Of a DNA stretch of 64,000 nucleotides, positions 1 to 14,300 are shown piece after piece. A model generated the notes under the pieces. It saw nothing but the letters and a program-made list of their open reading frames with translations. It had not been told where the DNA came from and did no database searches. Within the stretch, counting starts at the first letter, position 1. Each line of letters begins with the position of its first letter. The DNA comes from Plotosus lineatus (Eukaryota; Chordata; Actinopteri; Siluriformes; Plotosidae). The stretch spans positions 34,086,749-34,150,748 of the forward strand of contig CM045735.1 in NCBI GenBank assembly GCA_024760905.1, written 5' to 3'. Position numbers and translations under genes: made by a program.

Positions 1-2849
1 CCAGAGAGAGAAGAGGAAAGGCATGTGTCTAGGACTGAAAGTAGGGACTTTGAATGTTGGAACTATGGCAGGTAAAGGTAGAGAGCTGGCTGACATGATG
101 CAGAGGAGGAAAGTGGACATACTGTGTGTTCAGGAGACCAGGTGGAAAGGTAGCAAGGCTAGAAGCATAGGAGCAGGGTTTAAGCTGTTTTATCATGGTA
201 TGGATGGGAAGAGAAATGGAGTCGGAGTCATCTTGAAGGAGGAGTTTGTCAGGAATGTTCTTGAAGTGAAAAGAGTGTCAGACAGAGTGATGAGTCTCAA
301 ATTAGAAATTGAAGGTGTGATGGTCAATGTTGTTAGTGCTTATGCCCCACAGACAGGATGTGAGCGAGAAGAGAAGGAGAGATTCTGGAGGAAGTTAGAT
401 GAAGTGATGCAGAGTACCCCTAGAGGTGAAAGAGTGGTCATTGGGGCAGACTTCAATGGACATGTTGGTGCAGGAAACAGAGGGGACGAGGAAGTGATGG
501 GTAGGTTTGGTATCCAGGACAGGAACGCAGAAGGACAGATGTTGGTAGATTTTGCAAAAAGGATGGAAATGGTTGTGGTGAATACTTTCTTCCAGAAGAG
601 ACAGGAGCATCGGGTGACTTATAAAAGTGGAGGTAGGAGCACACAGGTAGACTACATCTTGTGCAGGCGATGTAATTTAAAAAAAGCCAGTGACTGCAAA
701 GTAGTAGCGGGTGAGAGTGTTGCCAAACAGCATAGGATGGTGGTGTGCAGGATGATGCTGATGGGAAGGTAAAGAAGGCAAAGGCAGAGCAGAAGACAAA
801 GTGGTGGAAGCTGAAAAAGGAAGAGTGTCGGGTTGTCTTCAAGGAAGAGTTGAAACAGGCTTTGGGTGGTCAGGAAGTGCTTCCAGATGACTTGACAACT
901 ACAGCTAATGTGATCAGGGAGACAGGTAGGAGAGTACTTGGTGTGTCATCTGTAAGGAGAGTAGATAAGGAGACTTGGTGGTGGAATGAGGAAGTGCAGG
1001 AGTGTGTACAAAGGAAGAGGTTAGCTAAGAAGAAGTGGGACATTGAGAAAACCGAAGAGAGTAAACAGGAGTATAGGGAGAGACAGCGTAAGGCGAAGAT
1101 AGCGGTGTCAAAAGGCCAAACAGAGGGCGTATGATGACTTGTATGACAGGTTGGACAGTAAAGAGGGAGAAAATGATTTATACAGGTTGGCACAGCAGAG
1201 AAATAGAGATGGGAAGGACGTGCAGCAAGTTAGATTGATAAAGGATAGAGAGGGAAAAGTATTGACTGATGACAGAAGTGGGCTGGGAAGATGGAAAGAG
1301 TACTTTGAAGAGCTGATGAATGAGGAAAATGAGAGAGAGGAAAAAAAAAAAGAGTAGAAGGGGTGACTGTTGAGGACCAGGAAGTAGCAAAGATTAGTAA
1401 GGGTGAAGTGAGGAGGGCATTGAAGAGGATGAAGAATGGAAAGGCAGTTTGTCCTGATGACATACCGGTGGAGGTATGGAAGTGTCTAGGAGAGGCAGCA
1501 GTAGATTTTCTGACAAGAACATTTAACAAGGTCTTGAGAGTGAGCGGATGCCAGAGAAATGGAGAAGTGTGCTGGTGCCCATTTTTAAGAACAAGGGAGA
1601 CGTGCAGAGTTGTGGCAACTACAGAGGGATAAAGTTGATGAGCCATACGATGAAGTTATGGGAAAGAATAGTGGAAGCTAGACTAAGGGCAGAGGTCAGC
1701 ATTTGTGAACAACAGTTTGGTTTTATGCCAAGAAAGAGCACCACAGATGCAGTGTTTGCCTTGAGGATGTTAATGGAGAAGTACAGAGAAGGTCAGACGG
1801 AGCTGCATTGTGGATCTGGAGAAAGCATATGACAGGGTGCCGAGAGAAGAACTGTGGTATTGCATGAGGAAGTCTGGAGTGGCAGAGAAGTATGTTAGAG
1901 TGGTGCAGGACATGTATGAGAGATGTAAGACAGTGATGAAGTGTGCTGTCGGTGTGACAGAAGAGTGGGACTGCATCAAGGGTCAGCTCTCAGCCCCTTC
2001 TTGTTTGCTATGGTGATGGACAGGCTGACAGACGAGGTTAGACAAGATTCCCCATGGACTATGATGTTTGCAGATGACATTGTGATCTGCAGTGAGAGCA
2101 GAGAACAAGTGCAGGAAAATCTAGAGAGGTTGAGGTATGCCCTGGAAAGGAGGGGAATGAAGATTAGCCTCAGTAAGACAGAATACATGTGCATGAATGA
2201 CAAGGACCCAAGAGGAACGGTGAGATTACAGGGAGCAGAGATAACGAAGGTGGAGGATTTTAAGTACTTAGGCTCAACAATCCAGAGCAATGGAGAGTGT
2301 GGAAAAGAGGTGAAGAAGCGTGTGCAAGCAGGTTGGAATGGTTGGAGAAAAGTGTCCGGTGTGATGTGTGATAGGAGGGTATCGGCAAGAATGAAAGGAA
2401 AAGTGTACAAGACGGTGTTGAGGCCAGCGATGTTGTATGGTTTAGAAACAGTGGCCCTGGGGAAAAGACAGGAGGCAGAGCTGGAGGTAGCAGAGATGAA
2501 AATGTTGAGGTTCTCTTTGGGAGTAACGAGGATGGATAGGATTAGGAATGAGTACATCAGAGGGACAGCACATGTAAGACGTTTTGGAGACAAAGCCAGA
2601 GAGGCTAGATTGAGATGGTTTGGACATGTACAGAGGAGGGATAGTGAGTATATTGGTAGTAGGATGCTGAGGCTGGAACTACCAGGCAGAAGGCCTAGAG
2701 GAAGACCAAAGAGACGATTCATGGATGTGGTGAAGGAGGACATGAAGGTCTTTGGTGTAAGAGAAGAAGATGCAAAGGATAGGGTGAGATGGAGGCAGAT
2801 GATTCGCTGTGGCGACCCCTGAAGGGAAAAGCCGAAAGGAAAAGAAGAT
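1..2849 (+). mobile_element. RTE-clade LINE copy 1 (inactive, 5' end cut by window)
   Basis: The endonuclease domain is at 23-772 (TLNVGTMAGKGRELADMM, VQETRW, GADFNGHVG, KQHRM). The reverse transcriptase follows in broken frames at 745-2822, with motifs [35 protein letters not shown] and the catalytic FADDIV near 2067. The C-terminus is [19 protein letters not shown]. Frame changes occur near 1134, 1357, 1550, 1820 and 1945, so it cannot code for a full protein. The 3' tail GTGGCGACCCCTGAAGGG...AAAGCCGAAAGG ends in an A-rich run. It lies in an edem3 intron in opposite orientation to the gene. Confidence 0.9.
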
Positions 2850-3147
2850 GTGATGATCATGATTTAACACCATAAATGCTTTTAAAGCTTCAGGCGCGCG
2901 GCAGCAGGTTGAGTCGAGTCAGGTCAACGTGGGGCTGAATGAGACATAAACCATGAATCATATTGGGAAATGATTCACAAATAATGCGCCAATCAAACAG
3001 AATTATCTAGGAAGCATTACACATACTTCAGGTAAATAAATAAATAAATCAGATTATCTTCATGTCGAAGTTCGATTATAGTTCTCTGGTGCTCCTTCCA
3101 AGGACAACCGGAAGCTGATCAGTTCAATTGTCCAGTTCTTGTGTCGC

Positions 3148-3148
<1 letters not shown>

Positions 3149-3189
<41 letters not shown>

Positions 3190-3318
3190 GTGTGTGTGTG
3201 TGAGAGAGAGAATATGCTTTCAATTAGACTGAGCTCAAGAGCATCATTACACCGCGCGGTCAGTTATGTAATAACTCAGAGCGAGAGAGAGAGAGAGAGA
3301 GAGAGCGCGCGAGAGAGA
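3149..3318. repeat. (GT)n and (GA)n microsatellites
   Basis: A GT run at 3149-3202 is followed, about 80 bp later, by (GA)n at 3281-3318. A short Tigger-like end (CTTACGAACAAATTCATC, 3399 onward) follows. The rest of 2861-3849 shows nothing recognisable. Confidence 0.9.
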
Positions 3319-3849
3319 TTGTATACAGTACAAACTTGTATAGGTTACTTATGCAAGGTTTAAACATATGTTCCCCTATAAAGAATGCCGTGTAACAACT
3401 TACGAACAAATTCATCTAAAGAACGGCTATCTGGAACCTAACTCGTTCGTAAGCTGGGTAGCGTCTGATATATATAATATATCTTAACGGAGGTCAATTA
3501 ATTTAATAATTCAACATTACTTCATACATGAATTCAAACAAGATGGCCTATGATTACTTGCTTTTCAACTAGAAACATTCTACAATACCATGAATGAAAT
3601 CAATAAACAACGTGGTGTTAAAGACTGAATACCAGGTGGCTGGTGCTATAGTAGACAAATAATACATGGCCTACTAAAACCCCACAATTTAAATACAGCA
3701 AGCAGACTGACTTTTGTCGAAAGATTTTTATGTCATCTTCATGGCCAAAGTTCATTAAGTTCTTTAAAGAGCCTCAATACTCATAACAACTTGAACACCT
3801 ATCAATGGAGATATCTATGAGGAGTTCCATCTTTAGAGAGTGCCTAAAT

Positions 3850-4048
3850 CAGGAGTGCCCAATCCCGCATTTGGAGATCTAACTTCCTGAAGAACTTCGC
3901 TCCAACCCTAATCATGCCCACCTGACCATCTACTCAAGGCTAAAGACTTTATAAATAAAGATATTAGATCTTTCACATGGCTCACATGAGGGTTAGTGAT
4001 AAAGTCTTCAGGAAGGTAGATCTCCAGGAGAAGGATTGGGCACCCCTG
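3850..4048. mobile_element. hAT-like MITE (199 bp)
   Basis: Imperfect palindromic element with termini CAGGAGTGCCCAATCC and GGATTGGGCACCCCTG and a perfect 8-bp duplication GCCTAAAT (3842-3849, 4049-4056). It lies in edem3 intron 8. Confidence 0.92.
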
Positions 4049-4361
4049 GCCTAAATCTATATATTTAATTATACTTCAGGGGTCCAAGCACCAAAATCAA
4101 CTGAGACCTAATGTGTTCCATCAGTGTACCTTTTGCTGTGAGGTAGATGTACTTAGTACTATGACACTGGCTTGCACCATTACTATACAGTATATTACAA
4201 ATACATGATACCAGCTGATTGTGTATTTTAAATTATTAGTTAAATTTATGTTTCTTACCTTTAGAAGAAGCATTTCATTCTTTGAAGCAAACAGACAACT
4301 TTTTTTTTCTTAGTGTTCTGCGTATGCTGTGTGTAAAACTGAGTAAAATTTGCAAACTCAC

Positions 4362-4467
4362 CCCGACGGACCCAATCTCCATTATGGATATTGATCACTG
4401 TACCAACAAGATTGCTTCCTCTTTGCCTCTTCTCCCAGAGGACATCCAGAGCTTTACGTGCATATTC
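4362..4467 (-). CDS. edem3: edem3 coding exon 8 (last in window)
   Basis: The exon encodes [19 protein letters not shown], then [16 protein letters not shown]. The acceptor is cttcatcag and the donor CGGG|gtgagt, leaving phase 1 for an Asp codon (GAC) in the next exon. No matching exon is visible downstream, to position 1. Confidence 0.93.
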
Positions 4468-7210
4468 CTGATGAAGACAATAAACAATACAGTGCCATTA
4501 AAATAAAGTAAATCCACCGTTTGCACTGATAGACTACTTTTAATGGGCTCACAGCAAGCCCACAGTGATCTAAGAGACAATTCCCAAGTTCAGCACCTCA
4601 AACACAGATTCCCCTGAAAGTCGGCTGAGTGCAGCAAACTCTAAGATCAGGGTTCCAGCACAGGCTGTGCAGGTGTCCGTCTCTGTGCCTGTGCGGGATA
4701 AAGGGTTCAGAACTCCGTAACGCAAGTTCACCTAAATAAAATAGAAAATACCACATTTAAGAATATTTAGAAATTATTTGTAAGTAGGTGTATATCCATC
4801 CCAAGGACTATTCCCAGATATCCACCAAGCCAGGGGTGAATAACGACTTTAATATATACTACATGGGAACATTAAAAAATATATTTTTAAGGTTTATATC
4901 TACATTTCGAAATCATGAAATGATTTCATAATCAGCTTAATTATTCTGAGTTTGTGAGGTGGATGAAAAGCAATTGATGAATGAGGTAAAGTAGGACATA
5001 GAATTATTCAATTAATGATTTTATTTCACCAATACAACAAGTTATTTTAAAATAAATGCATTACTGAATGCATCCATTCTTTCACAATACAACAGATAGT
5101 CTCTTTTCTATGCTGCGAGATGGCTTGCTAGCATCACAGAATCCATGAGATTAGCATGACAATGCAGCCAGAGCCATTTCCGACTCATCCTAGACACAAA
5201 AAGCAACTGACTATGAAATAAAATAAATTGTTTGAAGATAAGATTCCATTTTCTATTTTTAAGAATTAAACCTTTTTTCTGCAATAATCAGAAAGTCTTA
5301 AAAGTGATCAGCCATTTCATCTTGAGCTGTAAAGTGCATTGAGTATTCTAGGTATTTACGCTATTGTTGAATACGATAAATACGATATTGTTGTTATTGA
5401 TCTGTCTCCATGCTTACAACAGCACAGATATTGAGAAACTAAAAATGAAGTTTACAGTTCAGGGCCAGAGTGCTTCTGCAGGGCCCTGGCAATCTATTTT
5501 ATATTAACACTTTGATAAGGAACATTCGCACATGCCGGTAGTGCAATAATCATGCCAATTCACCAATGGCAATGATACAATATTAATATTTATTTGATGG
5601 CTTTCCATCAATCAGAAACAAGAAAATATCCTGAATGAATTATCCCCAAATGGTAACGCAATGAGATCATTCCATTCCCATTTAGTACATCCTAAACTTT
5701 AACATAACTGCTACATCACGATTAAACGCAAATCCACAAATACCCTTGGATACGGAAGGCCACTGGTGGTATTAAAGGCAGGTAGTAAGCGGTAACCAAG
5801 GTCTTTGGCCATGTGCAGCAACTCATCTCTGTACCATTGCATTCTCACTCCCTTCTGCTTTAGTAAGTCAGCCATCACATGTGCCCCCAACAGTCCTCTA
5901 AGGGAACAGTACAACAAATTATGTATGGTACATACTTGAGATGCTGTATGTACCTCAGTAACACTCTTACTTATACAAAGCCTCATGTCAATCTGAAAGT
6001 AACTCATACCCCATCATACGGATGTTGGTCTCAAAAACAGACACTACTACGTCGTTGTCCAGTCTGACGTCTGAAACGGCTTTCTTCACGGCCTCTTCAA
6101 ATTCCTCCAACCTGTTCAATAGCTGCTCAACAAACAAAACACATTTTGGTGAACAAAATAAAAAGCCATGATAAGCCAAGGGGGAGGCATAACAGGCAAT
6201 TATTTATAGAGCTAAAAATAAAAATAGTTTGTAATCAGTAATGCTAATTGCAACTAGCCTACTTGCACTGATATTAGTGCAGTGCAATAGTGGTGTAGTC
6301 CTGTCCAAGTGTATTTTATGGCAAATGAATTCATCAATCGCCGATGGTGGTGGTGTTTTGAAAGAGATCTACCGACATGTGGTGTCATGACCTGTGTTAC
6401 ACATGCTGCTTGTGACACTGATATGTGCAGAAAGGAAATTCATGCAACACGTGCAGATTTGTAATCGGCTGTGGAGACCGTTAAAATACTTGGGCAAGCC
6501 ACAGAATTCGAGATTTGCTGTCTGGTCCAAGGTAGGGTGGTGAAGTGGTAAGTACAGCCTCCTATCAGCAAGACGGTCCTGGGTTCAAGTCCCAAGCTCG
6601 GGCATTTTTATGCATGTCCCCCCCATGCTTGTGTGGGTTTCTTCTGGGTACTCCGGTTTCCTCCCACACTCCAAAAGACATGCAAATTAGGCTAACAGAC
6701 CTGAGCTCTGAGTGCAAGTCTGAATGTATGGACATGTATTGGCTCAACAATACCCTGGAAAGCAGTTCAGGGTATACCACCCTTCGCCTCATGTCGGCTG
6801 AGATACGTGTCAGCCTTCCTGCAAACCTTATAGGATTAATTGGTTTGGTAAATGAGTAAGTGTCTAATCCATATTAAAATTAAAATCGCAAATGCACCTG
6901 TGCCAGTGTTACAAAAATATAGGTCCCAATGTTGACAGGGTCAAGCGAAGTCACGTGGCAGAGCGACTCAAGAACTTTTCTGTCTCAGTAAACAGCTAAA
7001 TGCCAACGGCAGCTAAGGTTTTTAATTCTGACACTCCCACTTGGGAATAAAAGTACTCACCACTAGTGTATCCAAGGTATCAATAAGTGTCAGAGAAAAC
7101 CTGAAAGGGCACATGCACACACAAATTATTCAAAGCAAAACATGCTTATCATCTTGAAACCAATGTACTGTAGGAACATGCATGTATATGTATGTATATA
7201 TGTGTGTGTG

Positions 7211-7293
<83 letters not shown>

Positions 7294-8234
7294 GTATTTG
7301 TGTGTGTGTGTGTGTGTGAGAGAGACGCGCTCCACTAAATGTAGGCGGTGTCACAGCTGGAGGTCCGGATAAGCCGCGTTTTGTCTTTTGCCTACATTCC
7401 GTGGAGCGCGTCACATATACATAACATGACGTAATGATGCAATGACATAGTGACGCTGCGTCCATTGTTTACAAACGACAGACTGAACGTGCCCCCCCTT
7501 CTTCCCAGTTCAGTTATATATCGTGCTCAGTTCAGCAAAGAAAGTTGTAAAATAAATGAAAACCCAAGAAAGAGAATGCTCTGCTCTGCTAGTGATTCAC
7601 ATCAATGCAGGCTGAGTACTAAACGAGTTCAAAGGGGCCCTTGCTAACTGGAAAGACCAGAAGTCCATATAACCTACGTTTTGTTTCAAGCAAGTAAACT
7701 ACTTTCAGCAAGTGCACTACTTTCGGTATTGAGCGCCTCACATATTGTAAGCGTTGATTGGCTGTTTTAAGCTTCATGTAAAGTGAGTCGGCTCAGCTTC
7801 ATGTCATGTGATTCAGCTCAGCTTCATGTAAAGTGACCATCCGTCTACCATTGGAACCATTTATAAGCAGAAAGATCGCATCATAGAGAATGTTAAAGGT
7901 TATATTTGATATTGAATTTGATATTTGATGAGTGAATTTGATTAAAATTTATTGATTAGAAATTATTTTGCTTGAATTTAATTTATTTTAAATTAATGTT
8001 GATATTATTTGATATATTTGATATTATTTTACAATGTAATGTTTATAATAATTGATTAAGGGGTATTTTATGAGATACAGGAATGGTATTTATGGATGTA
8101 TAATACAGTATGAGCGTCATACATCACATGTCATACGTCACTGTAACAACTTACGTTCACTTTCAACTTGCGTTCGGCCGTCTGGAACCAATTAAAAACG
8201 TAAGTCGGGGAGAGTCTGTACATTTACTGTGTAT

Positions 8235-8322
<88 letters not shown>

Positions 8323-11300
8323 TTGTGTGTGTGTGTGTGTATGTGCGTTAATAAAAAATGTTTAATAATGGTTTAATTAATAAATATGTTCATAAAATGG
8401 TTTAATATGTGAATAAAATGTTTAAATGGTTCAATAAATAACTTTCTTTTACTTTTGACACATATTTCAGACAAAATTGGTGTACTTTCATCATTTGAAA
8501 GGGTTTATGGGGGTAGTCTTGGGAGCCTTGGAACGAATCAGGTGTTTTACATGTAAAATGCACCTCCACTTACGAAACCTCTGCGTTACGAAAAAGGCGC
8601 TGGAACGGATTAATTTCGGAAGGAGGGGGCCGACTGTATGTGTGTGTGTATGTATTTTTTTGTCAGGAAGCAAAACCCACTTTCCCAGAGTGTCATCAAT
8701 GTCACCACGATTTGGCTCCAGCCCTCGAACTCTCCCTCTGCAGCTCAGCGGCATCAGCTCATCAGCTGGGTAGGCGTATTTCTGGAGCAAAAGGAACAGA
8801 AATATTAATCAAGTGGCATACATGAAAACAAGGTTTCAATGTCCCAAGTCAGGTCTGGGTCGTATGGATAATCACAAAGTGACTAACATTTTTCATTATA
8901 TCTTACCATGTAACTGCCGTATGCATGATCAAACATCTCCAAAATTTGTTCCCTGAAAAAAAAAAAAAAACAAACAACAAAAAAACCCAACAATTGATTA
9001 TTCTAGTGATATATAAGACAAAATTCTAATATCAGTTAGCAGCTTTCAAACATCTGACTTTAGCTTTACTTAAATATAATAACAGTACTATTTATAAAAA
9101 TATCTTATTATTATTTTCCTTTCGACTGTTCCCTTCAGGGGTCGCCACAGCAAATGATCTGCCTCCATCTCACCCTGCTGAGACCCTCTGCATCTTCTGC
9201 TCTTACTCCAACTACCTTCACGTCCTCCTTCACCACATCCATAAATCTTCTCTTTGGCCTTCTGCCTTGTCGTTCCAACCTCAGCATCCTACTACCAATA
9301 TACTCACTACCCCACCTCTATACATGTCCAAACCATCTCAATCTAGCCTCTCTGCCTTTGTCTCCAAAACATCTAACATGTGCTGTCCCTCTGATGTACT
9401 CATTCCTGATCCTATCCATCCTCGTTACTCCCAAAGAGAACCTCAACATTTTCATCTCTGCTATCTCCAGCTCTGCCTCCTGTTTTTTTCCCCAGTGCCA
9501 CTGTTTCTAAACCATCCAACATCGCTGGCCTCAACACCGTCTTGTACACTTTTCCTTTCATTCTTGCCGATACCTTCCAATCACACCACACACTTTTCTC
9601 CAACCATTCCAACATGCCTGCACACGCTTCTTCACCTCTTTTCCACACTCTCCATTGCTCTGGATTGTTGAGCCCAAGTACTTAAAATCCTCCTCCTTCT
9701 TTATCTCTGCTCCCTGTAACCTCACCCTTCCTCTTGGGTCTTTGTCATTAACACACATGTATTCTGTCTTACTGAGGCTAACTTTCATTCCTCTCCTTTC
9801 TGGGGTATACCTCCACCTCTCTAGATTTTCTTGCACTTGTTCTCTGCTCTCACTGCAGATCACAATGTCATCTGCAAACATCATAGTCCATGGGGAATCT
9901 TGTCTCACCTCGTCTGTCAGCCTGTCCATCACCATAGCAAACAAGAAGGGGCTGAGAGCTGACCCTTGATGCAGTCCCACCTCCACCTTGAACTCTTCTG
10001 TCACACCGACAGCACACCTCACCACTGTCTTACATCTCTCATACATGTCCTGCACCACTCTAACATACTTCTCTGTACTTCTCCATTAACATCCTCAAGG
10101 CAAACACTGCATCTGTGGTGCTCTTTCTTAGCATGAAATCAAACTGTTGTTCACAAATGCTGATGTCTGCCCTTAGTCTAGCTTCCACTATTCTTTCCCA
10201 TAACTTCATTGCATGGCTCATCAACTATATCCCTCTGTAGTTGCCACAACTCTGCACGTCTCCCTTGTTCTTAAAAATGGGCACTAGCACACTTCTCCTA
10301 CATTCCTCTGCCATCTGCTCACTCTCTAAGACCTTGTTGAATGTACTTGTCAGAAAATCTACTGCTACTTCACCTCGACACTTCAATACCTCCACCGGTA
10401 TGTCATCAGGACCAACTGCCTTTCCACTCTTCATCCTCTTCAATGCCCTCCTCACTTCATCCTTACTAATCTCAACAGTCACCTTTTCTACTCTTTTTTT
10501 CCCCCACTCTCTTTTTCCTCATTCATCAGCTCTTCAAAGTACTCTTTCCATCTTCCCAGCACACTTCTGTCATCAGTCAATACATTTCCCACTCTGTCCT
10601 TCATCACTCTAACTTGCTGCAGGTCCTTTCCATCTCTATTTCTCTGCTGTGCAAACCTGTATAAAACATTTTCTCCCTCCTTACTGTCCAACCTAGCATA
10701 CAAGACATCATACACCCTCTGTTTGGCCATTGATACTGCTACCTTCGCCTTACGATGTGTCTCTCTGTACTCCTGTTCACTCTCTTTGGTCCTCTCTATG
10801 TCCCACTTTTTAGCTAACCTCTTTCTTTGTACACACACCTGCACTTCCTCATTCACCATCAAGTCTCCTTATCTACTTTCCTTCCAGAAGACACACCAAG
10901 TACTCTCCTACCTGTCTCCCTGATCACATTAGCTGTAGTTGTCCAGACATCTGGAAGCACTTCCTGACCACTCAAAACCTGTTTCAACTCCTATGCTGTT
11001 TGGCAACACTCTCACCCACTACTACTTAGCAGTCACTGACTTCCTTCAAATTACATCGCCTGCACAAGATGTAGTCTACCTGTGTGCTCCTACCTTCGCT
11101 TTTATAGTCACCCTATGCTCCTGTCTCTTGTGGAAGAAAGTATTCACCACAGCCATTTTCATACTTTTTGCAAAATCTATCAACATCTGTCCGTCTGTGT
11201 TCCTGTCCTGGATAGCAAACCTGCCCATCACTTCCTCGTCCCCTCTGTTTCCTGCACCGACATGTCCATTCAATTCTGCACCAATGACCACTCTTTCACT

Positions 11301-14300
11301 TCTGGGGGTACTCTGCATCACTTCATCTAACTCACTCCAGAATCTCTCCTTCTCTTCTAGCTCACATCCTGTTTGTGAGGAATAAGCACTTAATAACATT
11401 GACCATCACACTTTCAATTTCTAACTTGAGACTCATCACTCTGTCTGACACTCTTTTCACTTCTAGAACATTCCTGACAAACCCCTCCTTCACTCCTACT
11501 CCATTTCTCTTCCCATCCACACCATGAAAAAACAGCTTAAACCCTGCTCATAAGCTTCTCGCCTTGCTCCCTTTCCACCTGGTCTCCTGGACACACAGTA
11601 TGTCCACCTTCCTCCTCTGCATCATGTCAGCCAGCTCTCTAGCTTTTCCTGTCATAGTTCCTACATACACAGTCCCTAGACTCAGTCCTCGACTCAGTCC
11701 TCGACTCAGTCCTAGACTCAGTCCTAGACTCAGTCCTAGACTCAGTCCTAGACTCAGTCCTAGACTCAGTCCTAGACTCATGACTTTCCTCTTCTCTCTC
11801 TGCCTACGGACACACCTCCCGCCTCTCCTTCTTCAACCAACAGTAGTCCAATGTCCACAAGCGTCCTGTTGGTTAACAGCACTGATGGCAGTCGTTGTTA
11901 ACCTGGGCCTCGACCGATCCGGTATTAAATTTGTTTTGATCATTTGCATAACAATTTTGGCAAAAGTTTTACGCCGGATGCCCTTCCTGTCACAACCCTC
12001 TGCATTTATCCGGGTTTGGGACCGGCGTGAGGGTGAACACTGGCTTGTGCCTCCCTTCACGGCTGCATTTATTATTTATAAAAATATATACATGTACATT
12101 TATACAGGGGCCACCAACATGGTGCCCGTGGGCACCAGGTCGCCCGCAAGGACAACATGAGACGCCCGTGGGCCTGTTCACTGCTATTTTTAGAACAGGT
12201 CCGTGGCTTCATAGCAACACTCTTCACTGAGCTGCATCTAATTTTTTTGCCATCAAATCAATGTCTTCACATAGAGGAATATCATTAATTATAACATAAT
12301 TAAAGGTACATTGAGCAAATTTGTTATTTCAGAATTTTTGTTTTGATATTTGTTGAAAAATGTGTTATTACAGTCTGGACCAACCTGGTTGCCCTTCGCA
12401 TTAATTGGTACCCAATAAGTAGCTCTAAGTTTCAAAAAGGTTGGTGACCCCTGCATTAATAATACGAGCTATCCCTTGTAGCATAAACCATCAGATTAAA
12501 ACCACCAGATTGGTTTGCAGCTAGGCAGCCTCTAAATACAACAAGGTCTTCTGAGCTGTTTCAAGAAAGTTCAACCAAGTAAACTTGCAAGAGTGTTCTA
12601 GGTAAGAAAGACTCACTGATTCATGCAGGGAGTGAAGATATACAGCTGGTCTGAATACTATAGCACAACCGTCTGAATCTGGTAATGCTGGCTATGACAA
12701 AAAGGTGTCAGAACACAGTGCATTGCAGGTTGTTGTGTATGCAGCCACCAGTCAGATGGTGTTAATGTTATGGCTAATTGGTGAATATGCATGTTCAAAA
12801 AGATTCATCACAAGCTGCAATTCAGACAAAACATGCTGCATTGCAATTCTTGATATAAAAAAAAACAACAACAACATGAGGGAAAACTGACCATGAGTCC
12901 ATGGGAGTCAGGGTCAGAATATGCTCACTTCTCAGTCACTCACAGCGATCGACAGCCAATCTTGCGTCTGTGAGCTCATCCGTATGAGGGGGGTGGATAG
13001 TGCTTTCTCTCCGAGTGTGTCAGGCCGCCCCAAATACGCATGGTGCCCGATTCGAAAAAGCATTTTCCACAGAAGGAGCGTCACTCTGGTCAGTAGTGAT
13101 TGTGTGACAGAGGAAGCTTGATGGGTGGAAATTTGATATGACTAAATTAATGAGGGAAAACCCCTCACAATACAACCCATGAAAGATATCTAGAATCTTT
13201 GGATCATTAACTGAAGCACAGAATTGTGTAGTAAAGCTCACATTTGTTGTAATGACAAGTGAGCTATCATGTGATGATGCAAAAAAAAAAAAAAAATGCA
13301 AAGAAAAATGACCTTTTGTACAAAGGTGTCAAATTTGCTTGGATTTGTATGCTCGCCAACAAATAAGGGGCTTTAAATACAATCTTGCTCATTCCTGTCC
13401 TGATGCATCTCTGCTTTAACATCTTTGCCATTTTTAAAGTATCTTAAAAGAAGAAAAAAATAAATAAATCCCAGATTTTTAATATCACTGACTTTCGGAC
13501 TCCACGTCACATTTAAACACATATACTAACAGGGAGACAGCATGATGGTGTAATGGTTAATATGTCCACCTCACAGCAAGAATGCCTCAGGGTTTGATTT
13601 CCAGGCTCAAAAAAAAAAAAAAAAAAGATATGAAATGTTCTTCCTGTGATTGCTTGGGTTCTGTCAAAAGACATGCATATAGACTGTTTTAAATTGTACC
13701 AGATGTGGGTGCGAAAGGTTGTGTGTGTTTGCTGTGCGATAGTTCAGAGTGTACCCTGGCTTTGCCTCGTGTCAGCCGAGATAGGCTTCAGCTTCCCCGG
13801 GACCCTAATAGGTTTAAGTGGTTTGGCAAATGAGTGATTAAGTGAAGAACTTCACATTGTGATGTTAATGTGATACTGTCCTGTACCTGATCAAGATCAG
13901 CAGGGATGGCAGCCTTGATGTGAGACAAGACAAGTCTCCCAAAACCTTTGGTGATGATGAATGAGACAGCAAGCCATAAGCAGCTACTGCCCAGTTGCCC
14001 CAACCACCATCATCACCAAAATGTTTCGAGAATCTTGTCTCACATCAAGGCTGCCATCTCCGATAATCTTGATCCACATCATGCATACAGAGAAAACAGG
14101 TCAACAGAGGATGCCATCAATACAGCCCTCACACATCTGGACAGCAGCAACTCCTATATGAGGATGAGGGTCGTTTTAAAAACAGTTTGACCACATAAAC
14201 TGGTTAAGAAATTAGGCAATCTGGGCCTAGGGCGCTCACTGTGCACCTGGATACAAGACTTTCTCAGCAACAGAGCTCAGAACATCAGGATAAAATGACA

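Noticed and set aside
395..842. Minus-strand open frames opposite the RTE endonuclease
   Set aside because: They are Ser/His/Phe-rich shadows of the LINE coding strand and show no familiar domain.
7126..7465. Open frames made of Ile-Tyr and Cys-Val or Thr-His repeats
   Set aside because: They are translations of AT and GT microsatellites; the same applies near 16000, 49800, 51600, 60300 and 61100.
10900..11400. Plus-strand frames opposite RTE copy 2
   Set aside because: They are antisense shadows of the LINE endonuclease.
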